Assembly (NCBI GenBank): GCA_021014325.1
Contig: JAJGQC010000708.1
Span: 103,501 to 167,500 of the forward strand
DNA length: 64,000 nucleotides
Direction: 5' to 3'
Origin: Plazaster borealis
Lineage: Eukaryota; Echinodermata; Asteroidea; Forcipulatida; Labidiasteridae
Shown here piece by piece: positions 35,310-46,544 of the stretch. Below the pieces are notes generated by a model. That model was not told where the DNA came from. It ran no database searches and worked only from the letters and a program-made list of their open reading frames with translations. Position 1 is the stretch's first letter; each line of letters begins with the position of its first letter. A program made the position numbers and the translations under genes.

Positions 35310-36505
35310 CCCCAATTCGCAAATATTTACGTGAATATTTACGTGAATATTCACGATTTGTGCCCTAATCGCAAATTTTTACGTAAATATTTACGATTTG
35401 TGCACCCAAACGCAAATATTTACGTAAATATTTACGCAAATATTTGCGATTTGTGCAACAAATCGCAAATATTTACGTGAATATTTACGTAAACATTCAC
35501 GGTTTGTGTCCCAATTCATAACAAAGTAAGTGTACCCTTCATGTTGTGTAAAAGAAGAATTGTTATTCCATAATCTGACAGACCAAACCACTGGGCACAC
35601 TTAATTTGGAGGTGGCTAATTCGGATCACTAATACCTAATAAGCTGCTAGAATACACGCCCTCTTCTTGTGTTATAGCGGCTAATTAGGTATTAATTAGT
35701 GATCGGAATTAGCAACCTCCAAAATCGAGTGTGCCCAGTGGTGTGGTTCTGTCAGATTATGGAATAAAAATGTATCTTTTATCCAACATGAAGGGTACAT
35801 TTACTTTCGGCGAGTGCAGTCATAATAGTAAGTATTTGTGTACTAACGCATGATAGAAAATGGCGTGTATTTTAGCGGCTAATTAGGTATTAATTAGTGA
35901 TGCGAATTAACCACCTCCAAAATTAAGTGCGCCCAGTGGTAGGGTATATAAGATTATGGAATAAAATTTCCTTTTGTTTGCAACATGAAGGGTACATTTA
36001 CTTTCAGGCGAATGCAAGTTTTTCAACAGTTGTATGTTGGTCTGTGGTGAGGTCTTAATTGTGGCGGATAATTACTCACTAATTGGTCAGCCAAGTATGC
36101 TCAGTGATCTACGTTTTTTTCAGAATTCTGAAAACAATTATACTAATAAAGAAAGATTATAAAAAAATCGCTCAAATTAAAAAGAATTAAGGGGGAGACA
36201 GAAATGTTACCGCCTTGAACTACATGGAACTACTGAATAAGCAGAATCCGCGGATGGAAATTCTGGCCCAATACGCGGCTAGCTTCAATATTCACGGTTC
36301 ACGGATGACTGGGTTTGAGACTTTGGGCACAAACCGTGAATATTACGTAAATATTCACGTAAATATTTGCGTTTGGGTGCACAAATCGCAAATATTTACG
36401 TAAATATTTGCGATTGGGGCACAAATCGCCACGTTTACGTAAATATTCACGTGAGAATTGGGGCAAAAACCTCGAATATTTACGTAAATATTCACATAAA
36501 TATGT
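35310..36505. repeat. paired arrays of a self-complementary ACGTAAATATTTACG motif
   Basis: Tandem runs of AATATTTACGTGAATATTTA-like sequence occur at 35310-35515 and again, inverted, at 36330-36505. Between them a further palindrome (35520-35810) and a third copy (about 35870-36005) share AATTAGGTATTAATTAGTGA. Predicted peptides here are repeat artefacts. Confidence 0.8.
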
Positions 36506-36535
36506 ATGTTTGATGTCCCTTCAGGGCCACCATAG

Positions 36536-37860
36536 TTTTGCCAGGCATAGTTTTGAGTAAGTTAATGTAGTTTTTCTGTGTTTATTTAACATTGTACTTG
36601 AAGTTGTAGTCAGTTAGATCATCTTCCTCCATGATTAGATGGAGTTAATTACTCCGACTAGTGTAGTGCAGCATCACTAAACACATTCTTTACAATTGAG
36701 ATTAGTCTCTTTGTGAAGCTCTACTTAAAGTGAAAGTAGGCAAAAACAAACAAACAAATAGTCGCAACTCCCGGGGGCCTGTAAAATCAGGGCAGGCAGA
36801 GTCGCCTCGTATACCGTGCTATAGCGTCGCCAGGCCCCCTCTACTCTGCTGCATGCACCGCACTGCACTGCACTACACTAGTCGGAGAACTCCATCTAAT
36901 CATTGACTACACTGGACTACAACTTCAAGTACAATGTTAACGAAAATAAATACAGAAAAACTACATTAAAGGAACACGTTGCCTTAAAATCTCAAGAAAT
37001 TTTGCTGTTTGGAAGTGTTCCATATCCTTATTAAGAGTTGTTCGAGCAATAACATGCCTTTAATGTGTTATAATTAGTGAATGGTGATTAAAACAAACAA
37101 ACATTGCCCTCTGACCCCGAGATCTGCCCCGCGAAACGTATACGTATTTCCAGCCGTAAATACCACCGTCCATGTAATGGGCAAAATGCGCGACGAACAG
37201 TCGTTACGCTAGTGCCGTAGTCAGTGGCCTGGTAAACCAGTCAGATCTCCTTGCTCTATGGTCAGATGAAAACTACTTCGCTCGCAACTTGTAAACCGAG
37301 CTAAAGCTAGCTCAGTATTGGGTCCGAAATATCCAGCCGCGTATTTGCGGAACGGCCAGCATATTCAGAATATTAGAACTCATGCAGTACAGGAGGAGAC
37401 AAACTATCACATTTGGTTTACCTCCTGTACTGCATGTGTTCTAATCGCCGGCTGGCTATATCGGGCCCAATACTGTGCTAGATTCAGCTCGGTGTTGGAT
37501 ATTTATTGGAATACAATAAACAGATGGTAATCGTAACATTTTTAATAAAATAATTGCTCAGTCGTAGTTCAACAGCTGTGACTGGAAATAAGACTAATAG
37601 AATTTGTCCGCCATTTATGGGAGTCAAAATCTTGACTCCCATAAATGGCGGAGCGTTTTGTTTCGCGAAAGTGAGCAAAAGCGAAGCATTTCTAAGGCAC
37701 ATTTGTGTGGATAATTATATTCTACTTTTTAAACATCTTTCCGACCGTGCTCATTATACATCAAACGCTTGTTATAGCCCAAAAGCGCCCAACAGCGCCC
37801 AACCCGAAGGCAACGTGTCCCTTTAACTTACTCAAAACTATGCCTGGCAAAACTTTACAC
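36536..37860. repeat. palindrome interrupted in one arm by a TTAA element
   Basis: Left arm GCCAGGCATAGTTTTGAGTA...CACTAGTCGGAG pairs with its complement at 36865-36969 and, after the nested element, 37827-37857. The arms share CAACTTCAAGTACAATGTTA. The centre holds CACTGCACTGCACTACACTA-type short repeats. Confidence 0.82.
36970..37822. mobile_element. TTAA element with AGGAACACGTTGCCTT ends
   Basis: TTAA at 36966-36969 and 37823-37826 flanks inverted AGGAACACGTTGCCTT / AAGGCAACGTGTCCCT. The opposite arm of the surrounding palindrome reads GAGTAAGTTAATGTAG with one TTAA, which is the empty site. A perfect internal hairpin (CCGCCATTTATGGGAGTCAA and its complement) lies at 37602-37651. A related, shorter copy is at 43173-43541. 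Confidence 0.88.
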
Positions 37861-38005
37861 AGTACACGGTGATTATTACAGGCTTCTTTAAACAGTTGTC
37901 TTTCCAATCTTTCGATCTCCTTAACCTTGTTATGTCTGTGTTGTATGTTTCACGTGTGTGATAACAATGGCGGCGTGACGACCGGCTGCTTCCAAGAATC
38001 CCGAA

Positions 38006-38242
38006 TTATGTCGTGCGCACGAGATAATATGTCGTGCGCCGCGACATAATAAGTCGTCGCGCACGAGATAATATGTCGTGCGCACGAGATAATATGTCGT
38101 GCGCGAGATAATATGTCGTGCGCCGCGAGATAATATGTCGAATGCGCACGAGATAATATGTCGTCGCACGAGATAATATGTCGTCGCGCGAGATAATATG
38201 TCGTCGCATTTAGATAATATGTCGAGCGCACGACATAATTTT
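38006..38242. repeat. about eleven degenerate copies of the same 21-bp unit, right arm
   Basis: Units read ATAATATGTCGTGCGCACGAG with many small deletions and substitutions. The left arm has only six, all identical, so the two arms have evolved differently. Confidence 0.88.
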
Positions 38243-38286
38243 TTTTTTATTTCATTTTGATGTCCCTTTAGGGGCTCCGTACATTA

Positions 38287-39612
38287 CTGTAATTTTCGGA
38301 TTATAAACCGCGGTTTATACGTTGATTTTGACCTTTTTTTGAACTCCTGCGGTTTATGCGCCGGGCGGCTTATATGCCGACATATTAATATTGTAGAAAG
38401 AAAAAAAAGCAGCGTACATTATTATTTTAAGAAACATCGTTTGTAAAATATTCTAAAAACAAATACAAAACAGACAGGGAAAATCATACACCGCCAAACT
38501 CACTCTGAAAATTGTTTTAAAAAAACATTTTATGCACCACCAACCTTGTCCGCCGTTACAAGGCCTTGCCTCATTTTTATTCCTAAAGTCCCATTTTTTA
38601 CTCCATAGTTTTTTAAGGAAATCTGTCTGTTCAACAAGACCGTTTTTTTGTCCATATTTATAAACACTTTGAACATTAAAATGATGCTAGTCCAGCGGCT
38701 TTTAAAAATAATTGTCATCCTCGGACCCATCATATAATCCGTAATGTCTCACAATATAGTGAGGTCGATCACAAGGCACGATCGTGAGTACGAGGTACGA
38801 GATAGCTGCAAAAGAAATATATATATAAAATCACACGCTAAACGTCATTGCGAAATGGCTTACTTCTGGGTACCGGCTGCCATAGTAAATGCGTGTACAG
38901 ACATCGTTCTGAATAATAAACGCACGCCGGAGATGGGTGCATGCTTTTTAGAGCAGACTTTGATACGACTCGTGTGTGCTGCCGCTGCCAACTCACACAG
39001 CTTCAAGCGGCCCATGTAAGCAATAATCGCAGGTTTTGGAAAAGAAAATTGTTTTGATTGTTTTAAGGGAAATAACTACACACTATAATTAGGAGTTTAC
39101 AATGAGTTTTTTCTTTATTTTTCTCTTATTTCAAGGAAAATTTTTAATAATTATAATATATAAATTTATGCCGGTCGGAGTTTGTTAACTTTTAATTCGA
39201 TCCCCGGTCATTTAAAGCTAGGGCCGGTCAGGACCGACCGGCGCCGACCGTGGTAACTACAACGTTGCAGTTGTCACAATAATGATACAAATAAAAAAGA
39301 AATATGCCCACTTGCTGTAGACCATCCTAATAGACCATTACAAAAACGATCAATGGTGTTAACTTTAATACATTTTGACTTTATTGCGACGCAACTCGCG
39401 CTTTGTGGTGACGTACAATGACTGATGTGCCGCCCGCCAGTCACTGCACATCGCCACAAAGGACCGCAAATACGCACGGCCTCTCTCCTGTGTGAGCTCG
39501 CGACTGCGGTTTATATGCCGGGCGGCTTATATGCTGACACCTAAATCTTAATTTTTATTTTTTGGGGCATTGCGGTTTATACGCCGGGCGGCTTATAATC
39601 CGAAAATTACGG
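38287..39612. mobile_element. 1.33-kb TIR element with TA target duplication
   Basis: Ends CTGTAATTTTCGGATTATAA and TTATAATCCGAAAATTACGG are inverted and flanked by TA. Subterminal GCGGTTTAT / GCCGGGCGGCTTATATGCCG blocks recur near both ends. Sibling array units have the uninterrupted site (CATCAGACATATTAA), confirming the insertion. The TA target suggests a Tc1/mariner or pogo-type element; no transposase frame is seen. Confidence 0.82.
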
Positions 39613-39624
39613 TAGACATATTAA

Positions 39625-39966
39625 CCCTTACCATGCTAAATGCAACAATTCAAATGGTAAAAGTTGTTGTAATCTGTTGCATCTGGCAGTCAACTCAGAT
39701 GTCATTCTTTGACTGAATTTGTTGCATTTAGCAGTCAAGTGACTTCATATTGGTGTTACATTTTGTTGTAGTCACCACTACACTTACACTGTTGCATTTA
39801 GCAGGGCAAACCTCCTTGCTCAGTCCTAACACAAACAACATGCCTGCACAATGCAACTAAATCCCTTGTTGTATTTTGTTGCATTTGGCATGGTTCTCAT
39901 TTCAACTGTGTTGCATTTTGTTGTATTTGGCAGGGTATGTGGAGGGACCCTGATGGGGTTAGGGTT
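39625..39966. mobile_element. TTAA-flanked insertion rich in GTTGCATTTGGCAG motifs
   Basis: TTAA at 39621-39624 and 39967-39970 bounds a segment with CCCTTACC and GGGTTAGGG ends. It holds at least five variants of TTGTTGCATTTAGCAG on either strand. Sibling units read CATATTAATATGCTAG with one TTAA. Confidence 0.72.
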
Positions 39967-40130
39967 TTAATGTGCTAGAAGTATCACTACCCTCAGGCAA
40001 ATTTAAATGAGTGGAAACTACATGTCACTTCGTCCCCAGTTGTAGGTCTCCCTAGTTTGTCAACTATGTCTAGATATATATGTCTAGAGTTGTGTACAAT
40101 CCACCAATGACGTAACTGGATACAAACTTC

Positions 40131-41395
40131 TCTAAATGTTATTAAAGCATTTCACTCTCTTTATAGAACAATTCATTAGATGTGCTGAAATACAAGGCCT
40201 TGGTGGTTTTAAAACTATACCTCAAGTTACCTCACATTTGATTTGAACGCCACTTGTTGAAGTTAAAAATGCAGCAGTTTAACAACCCTAATGTGTTCCA
40301 TGATTTAAAAAGGTCTGTATATGTTTGGTAATTACTCATCAAATTAATGGCAATAGAAACTTATTTGGTAAGAAGTACAGCAGCTTTTGATAGTATAAAG
40401 CATTTTGAGAAACATTTCACTTTGAAGTAATGTGGCTATGGAAAAAATATATATAAGGTTTTATCAAGTCTGACCCGTATCCCAACAAGAAAACACGTCA
40501 AACAAAGAACTTTTTCTGGAGTCAACACTTTGTTTTTAATTATATCTATGAAAAAAATTGAATAAATACACTAATAAAGTGTTAATTTTTATTGAAACAA
40601 AATTACAACTCTGGGACAAGGATGCTTATTTGATCATAACTTTAGAAACCCCTTTTGTAAATCCACGCCTGAATAATGTGCAACCACTAACAAATCAACG
40701 TGTGACGCAGTTTATAGATGACGCTGACGCCTCAACGAATATAGATTGCAATGAAAAGGCTTATCGTCTGGCAATACAGTGTCTTGCGATCATCATCGCG
40801 CAACCAAAACAAGCGTTTACATAGGTTTGGTGATCGAAGGTGGGCACAAATTGTTCTTTTTTTGCGAGTAACCGGAAGCTGAGATCAAGTTAAATTCTCG
40901 GGCTTAGTTAAATTAATGAATTGTTTTTGCTTTCATATTTATTCTCAATTAGTATTACATTCCCAACAACATTTCCAATTTTCATGGTCATAAACTACTT
41001 AAAACAAAAAAAAATTGACGAAACAAAATCTCGCATAATATGTAAAACTCCATACGGTTAGGACAACAATGGTCCCAGAAGTTCAAATACGCGCAAGACT
41101 TGCACAGTCTATTGATAAAAAGTTATTTCTGTTTCGCATCAATGAGTAGAGCATGTAGGATTCTCAAGTTGGTCTGAAATTATTTTTTTGAAAAGTCCAA
41201 ATTGCTTTTTTTCACAATTCTTTATTTTAAAAAAGAACTTGACCCAACCTAAATTTAATTCTTTTCAGTCACTTAAGAATCGTTTAAATGTCAGCAATGA
41301 ATAATACAGGCATGATAATGGGTGATAAAAAAAACCCCTGACATCCATTTTGAATGTTAATAATAGCAAATCACAGAGCACAGAATGACTGGGTC
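40131..41395. other. intergenic AT-rich sequence
   Basis: Contains a partial TTAA-family MITE (about 40308-40440, GTTTGGTAATTACTCATCAA) and otherwise nothing I recognise. Confidence 0.5.
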
Positions 41396-41404
41396 AAAGG
41401 AAGG

Positions 41405-41990
41405 CTTTGAAAATCATTGCTGTGTGAAAATCATTGCTGTGTGAAAATCATTGCTGTGTGAAAATCATTGCTGTGTGAAAATCATTGCTGTGTGAAAATC
41501 ATTGCTGTGTTAAAATCATTGCTGTGTGAAAATCATTGCTGTGTGAAAATCATTGCTGTGTAAAAATCATTGCTGTGTGAAAATCATTGCTGAGTGAAAA
41601 TCATTGCTGTGTGAAAATCATTGCTGTGTGAAAATCATTGCTGTGTGAAAATCATTGCTGTGTGAAAATCATTGCTGTGTGAAAATCATTGCTGTGTGAA
41701 AATCATTGCTGTGTGAAAATCATTGCTGTGTGAAAATCATTGCTGTGTGAAAATCATTGCTGTGTGAAAATCATAGCTGTGTGAAAATCATTGCTGTGTG
41801 AAAATCATTGCTGTGTGAAAATCATTGCTGTGTGAAAATCATTGCTGTGTGAAAATCATTGCTGTGTGAAAATCATTGCTGTGTGAAAATCATTGCTGTG
41901 TGAAAATCATTGCTGTGTGAAAATCATTGCTGTGTGAAAATCATTGCTGTGTGAAAATCATTGCTGTGTAAAAATCATTGATGTAGGGAT
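41405..41990. repeat. 17-bp minisatellite, about 34 copies
   Basis: Unit TGAAAATCATTGCTGTG repeated head to tail, with only a handful of single-base changes (for example GAGTG for GTGTG, ATAG for ATTG). Confidence 0.98.
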
Positions 41991-41994
41991 AATG

Positions 41995-43170
41995 CCTTAA
42001 CGCATTTAAAACAATGAACAAATAGGACATTAGAATTATCTGCAATCCATGTCTTTCAAAATTTACAACAGCAGTCATCTGGTTGCCCTTTATGAGTGAA
42101 ATTAAAACAGTGGGCGAGTCAAAACCCTTTCATTTGTAGTCCGCTGGGAGAGTAAAACAAAAATTCCTTGTCACAATAAATAAAAGGGTGAGTGGTAAAT
42201 CTCATATAGAGATTATTATCAAGTTGGTAATGGTTTGACAAGTTTTGATGATGCTCAAGTGAATGCTGAGTTGAATTTTCAGTAGTTTTTACTGATCGTT
42301 GAATCGCAAAGATGTCAGTCTAAAAGAAGTTCTGATAAAACCGATCCTCAAATCACGAATCCCTGGAAATGATTTTACATGTGTACAAACTTGTACAGAC
42401 ACACAGTGCAAAAAGTGCTTTAATATCAGTAGACTTGCCGAAGTCTCTACACACATGTGCCCTGCAGCAGTAAACGTATTACAGTCGAACAAAATGTGAA
42501 CCATACCATCAACTAAACTCAAAGACCACAAATATGACAGGGAAAAAAATGGAATTCCAGTTTGCACTGGAAGATTTCCATGCCTGATAATGGTACACAA
42601 CGGTAGTTAGGAGGGGGCACCAAATTGTGCCCCTCCCATCGCCTAATTTTCCCCACCCCACCCCCAAAAACGTTGTTTAAATATACCTGCCATAGACTAG
42701 ACTTTCACTTGCAGTGTGTGCTGCATGCATCTTGACAGTATTCAGATATCTCTATGCACAGTTGCTTTACCATGAATGACCCGTGCAGTTGAGAAGGTTG
42801 GAATGGGAAGTCAACTTACTGGCAAATTGAATTGATGTTATAAACCATTTTGGTACTCACTGTTACTGACAGGATTCAAACTGGCCTCTCGTTCCACACT
42901 TGTAAGGCCTGCATGCTACAAGCTCCTATTCTTTCAACATAGGAGTAATCCATCCACGTTTAAGTCCCTTCTTTCCATAAGTCCTTGATCTGCCACTGAT
43001 GGGGTATAATTTTCCTCCTCATAAAGCCACGCATGTATTACCCCTTTAAAGAAAACGTAGTAAAAGAACATGATTAGCATTGAATTTGAAGACAAACCAG
43101 CAGTAAATTTGGTGGAGTAAGATTTCTAGTTTTAATATAATTTTGTGAACAGCATTACAACCATTATTTT
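41995..43170. other. intergenic sequence without recognised features
   Basis: Open frames up to about 100 codons overlap on both strands near 42289-42600 but match no family I know and look incidental. Confidence 0.45.
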
Positions 43171-43172
43171 TA

Positions 43173-43541
43173 TTAAAGGGCCACGTTGCCTTTGATTGGG
43201 CGCTTTGGGCTATTCAAACCGTTTGTTATGAAATGAATATGGATGGAAAGATCTTGTAAAAGCAGACTATAATGATCCACACAAATATCCCTCATAATTG
43301 TGTGGTTTTCCTTTTACTTCCTGAACTATCACGGCCCGCCATTGTGTGGAGTCAAAAAATTGGCTCTACAAAATGGCAGACTGTGTTAGTTCACAAAGTA
43401 AAAGGTAAACAATTTCAAGGCATAAGTACTTGTGTGGATCATCATAGTCTACTCTTAAAACTTCTTTCCAACCTTATTTATTTCATAACAAATGCTTTTC
43501 ATGACCCAAAAAGTACAATCCAAGGCAATGTGTCCCTTTTA
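43173..43541. mobile_element. short relative of the 36970 TTAA element
   Basis: Ends AGGGCCACGTTGCCTTTGAT and CCAAGGCAATGTGTCCCTTT are inverted copies. It shares the CGCCATT...GGAGTCAAAA internal hairpin pattern with 36970-37822. Confidence 0.72.
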
Positions 43542-43635
43542 CTAACCCATCATTTGGCTATTTCTGGCACTGTATGTGGGCAATGTTCAACATCAGCAGA
43601 GCCAATGAGATTTGGACCTGAACATGAGCAAGCAT

Positions 43636-43980
43636 TTAAAGGGCTTGAATACGTTTGGTAATATAGTTGTAGATATATACCATAAAGCTAACCTGTGAAA
43701 ATGTTATTTCAAAAGGTGGTAGAGTTTTTGAGATTTTGCCGAAAATCTGGAGCCGTTATGTCCACACTGGAAAAATAATCTGCAATTGGAATACACAATC
43801 TGATCTAAAATTCACATTTTGGGGGATAAAAACTCATACAATTTCCATAACCACATTACTTCGAAGTGAAATGATTCTCAAAAATGCTTTATACTATAGG
43901 AAAGCTGCTGTACTTCTAACCAAGTAGGTTTCTATTGCCATTCATTTTAAGAGTGATTTAATTGTATACAGATCCTTTAA
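43636..43980. mobile_element. TTAA-flanked MITE, same family as 4617 and 25107
   Basis: TTAA at both ends. The internal sequence matches 25107-25444 closely (TAGTTGTAGATATATACCATA, TTGCCGAAAATCTGGAGC, CATTACTTCGAAGTGA). Confidence 0.82.
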
Positions 43981-43984
43981 CCAG

Positions 43985-45625
43985 GCCAGATACATTCTTC
44001 ATGAAGCACTAGACAGGAAAGAGACAATGGATGCCTTTGGACCCTTGGTGGCAGCAGACTCAACAGGTGCATGTAAATCCATAATAATGTTTAAACAATA
44101 CAAATTTAGCAGGTGAATCTGCTGCCACCATCATTGTTGTATGTAACACAGTGCAAGGGCTCACATTGCCTCAATACCCCTAGTCATTGACTTGGTGCCC
44201 TTTGAAATGACGTCTCACTTCAAATAATGGGTCTGTAAAGTTTTTTAGGGATGAGATTTAGCGAATGTGGACAATTTTTTCCCTGCCTTTGGTGATCTGC
44301 TTTACTTCTTTCAAGAAAATGTAAATATGTAAGGCTCAGTCAGATATGCATTATACACGGCTTTGCATGCGTGCCACGCTTGCGTCAATCTGCAAGATCA
44401 GTTGGCGTACAACCAAAGCACGAAGGGTGTGCGATTGGTCACGCAAGTTGTTTTGTTTTGACTAATGGACCAACAGGAGCCCCCCTTATTGTTCTGGCAC
44501 TTGTAAGTAAGAAGATGCAAAGTTTTAGAAGTTTCACTTTTGTCGCAGCTCGGTTAGGAGCAACATCTTAATATGCCAAGTCCTGCTAAAGTTATTGCTT
44601 GGACATCATTTCTTCTGTTTTAGCCATAATGACCTTCACATTGACCTAGGCGGTCAAAAACCAACAGGCTGTTGTAGGGTTCCACAGACGGAGTGAACAA
44701 TTTAACAGACGTTGTATGTGAGTATAGCCTGGCGACCATGCACATTATTTTAGCGTGCGCGATACTGTATGTGTCACATGAAACACCCGTTGAATTGTGA
44801 GCACCCTCGCTCCGCCCACAGCCCAGACAGCTGATGACGTGATTTGATTGGCATGATTGGGATTGTTCCAAAATGGCCGCGCTCAGTATACATCGAGAGA
44901 AGTAATTCGGAGGAAATTGAACTATTTTTTATATGAAATATCTTTTTAAAAGGTTATTTACATAAACATCCAAAACACTCAGGGCAAGCCAAGAGGTAGT
45001 GAACACATTTAGCTGGTTTAAATCGCCGACCTGCCCTTAGGGTATGTGCCTTGGATTGCCCTTAACAATAAAAAGATTCAGCTGGGCCACAGAAGTGGCC
45101 TGGGGCTAACTCAAGGCTTGAACCCAAATGCTCGGACCAACCATTCTGTGAAAGGGTGTTATTTGTGAGTTGAATGAGCGGGTCGTCGGCCGCGCTGTGC
45201 GTAAGGTAAATCAGAAATGTCTTGCACACCAAGACTAGCGCATTAAAAAACATCACGGATGCCAGGCAGTCACACCGTGTCAGTAACGCCGCTGATTTTC
45301 TTCATAAATTACACCAAAACGAGCGCGCTCTTTTTCGACTTAATCTGCTGTCCACAAATGAGCTACAATAACTGGGGAAAAAATCTCGGCATCAAATATT
45401 TGAGTTTCTTTTCGAAAACAAATGTCACCTCCTAGAGGTACATCCTCCATGATCAAGTCCAGAGTATTGGCACAATGGGGCTACGGACCGCTGTGCGGGG
45501 GGACAGAATTCCCTGACACCGGCTGACCATACAATCTTGAACTATCAATCACCATTTTGAAAACGTATAGCGTTACGGAGGCCTAAAATGTGTGACTCCT
45601 AAGGCTCACGGGAGCCATAGTTCTA
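43985..45625. other. intergenic sequence with one satellite monomer
   Basis: A monomer of the 125-bp family lies at 44575-44690 (CCATAATGACCTTCACATTG). At 44866 the motif CCAAAATGGCCGCGCTC resembles a YY1-type start-site element, but the frame stops after ten codons. No gene is supported. Confidence 0.45.
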
Positions 45626-45627
45626 GA

Positions 45628-46542
45628 TAGACCCAGTGACTGGGGCGCTGTACTCCTTTTTCGAAATTTTGACATCATCGGTCGTACTAGCGCCCCAGCG
45701 TATCAATATTTTCCACGAGGGATCTTCAATTTAGACGGGTGCCTTGCCTCCACCTTGATGTAATAACAGGGTGGTTGAGGCAGGACACCCGTCTAATACT
45801 GGACAGGTGTCCTGCCTCAACCGCGCTGTTATCACGGTTGAGGCAAGGCGACTTTCTAGTCGACAGTGCCCTACCTTTTAACTGCGTAGTCGTCACGGTT
45901 GAGGCAGAGAACCCGTCAAAAATCAAGCCGAGAGCTGGATGAAGATCCCTCGGGGTGCACCCCACTAATTCCACTCCCATAGCATTCAGTGCAAAAGGCT
46001 AAATATTCAAAAATACGCGAAAAATCCTTAAAAGTCCCACACCTTTTTACAGTCAAGTGAAAAGTATTTATTGACTCTTGAAAATTTATTCTCTGCTCAA
46101 TTTAATATAGGGAGTCCCTGGTCCCGTTGAGTTATTCTCTCTCCAAATAAAAACACCCCCTACACCGGTGTAATTTTCCAAACGTCCGAGCATCAATCTT
46201 GAAAAATGTCCCTACCCCTCTCGGCAAATAGGACCATTTTTTCAGGGCCTATGTCATCCAAAATACCTCAAGTTGGAAGTCACAAACCCCCAGGTTACAA
46301 TTGGGCAACATTTTTACACTCTACCCCTTTTATTGGGCTCTCAAATCTGTCTAATATAGGATATTTTGAGGGCCTACAAAATATTCATGAGCTCGACGCT
46401 CTGTTTTCTTCATATTTAGTGGGGTGCACCCCTCGGGTACAATACTGCGACTCGCTGGGGCACTAGTACGACCGCAGATGTCAAAATTTCGAGAGAAAAA
46501 AAGAGTAGTAGGCTGCCTACAGCGCCCCAGTAACTGGGTCTA
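45628..46542. mobile_element. 0.9-kb foldback element with TAGACCCAGTGACTGGGGCG ends
   Basis: The ends TAGACCCAGTGACTGGGGCG and CGCCCCAGTAACTGGGTCTA are inverted, and GCGCCCCAG with TTTTGACATC recurs further in on both sides. The interior contains several CGGTTGAGGCA copies in both orientations. No coding capacity. Confidence 0.7.
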
Positions 46543-46544
46543 AA

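Larger units (their letters stand above)
34818..38280. mobile_element. 3.46-kb element with long inverted repeats and an 8-bp target duplication
   Basis: The outer ends ACGGAGCCCCTAAAGGGACA and TGTCCCTTTAGGGGCTCCGT are perfect inverted copies. ACATTACT precedes the left end (34810-34817) and follows the right (38281-38288). Each arm continues into arrays of a 21-bp palindromic unit and then a shared unique part (GGATTCTTGGAAGCAGCC, GCGGCGTGACGAC). An 8-bp duplication is usual for hAT-type elements; no transposase is present, so it would be non-autonomous. The middle holds further palindromes and a nested TTAA element. Confidence 0.82.
29632..40130. repeat. tandem array of 1.33-kb units, last unit disrupted by nested insertions
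   Basis: Unit boundaries, set at the GGATAC motif, fall at 29632, 30820, 32147, 33474 and 40118. The two complete middle units are each about 1327 bp, the first is shorter, and the last is stretched to 6.6 kb by about 5.4 kb of insertions. Each unit has the same 63-codon open frame on the minus strand (29762, 31094, 32418 and 33747) and, in the first three, a tRNA-like SINE head. Sibling units are nearly identical, so duplication is recent. Confidence 0.9.

Noticed and set aside
41405..41990. CRISPR-like array
   Set aside because: The repeat has no spacers, the unit is only 17 bp and the genome is animal. It is a minisatellite.
42289..42600. Overlapping 66- and 103-codon frames on opposite strands
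   Set aside because: No domain, no splice context and no homology recognised. Probably chance.
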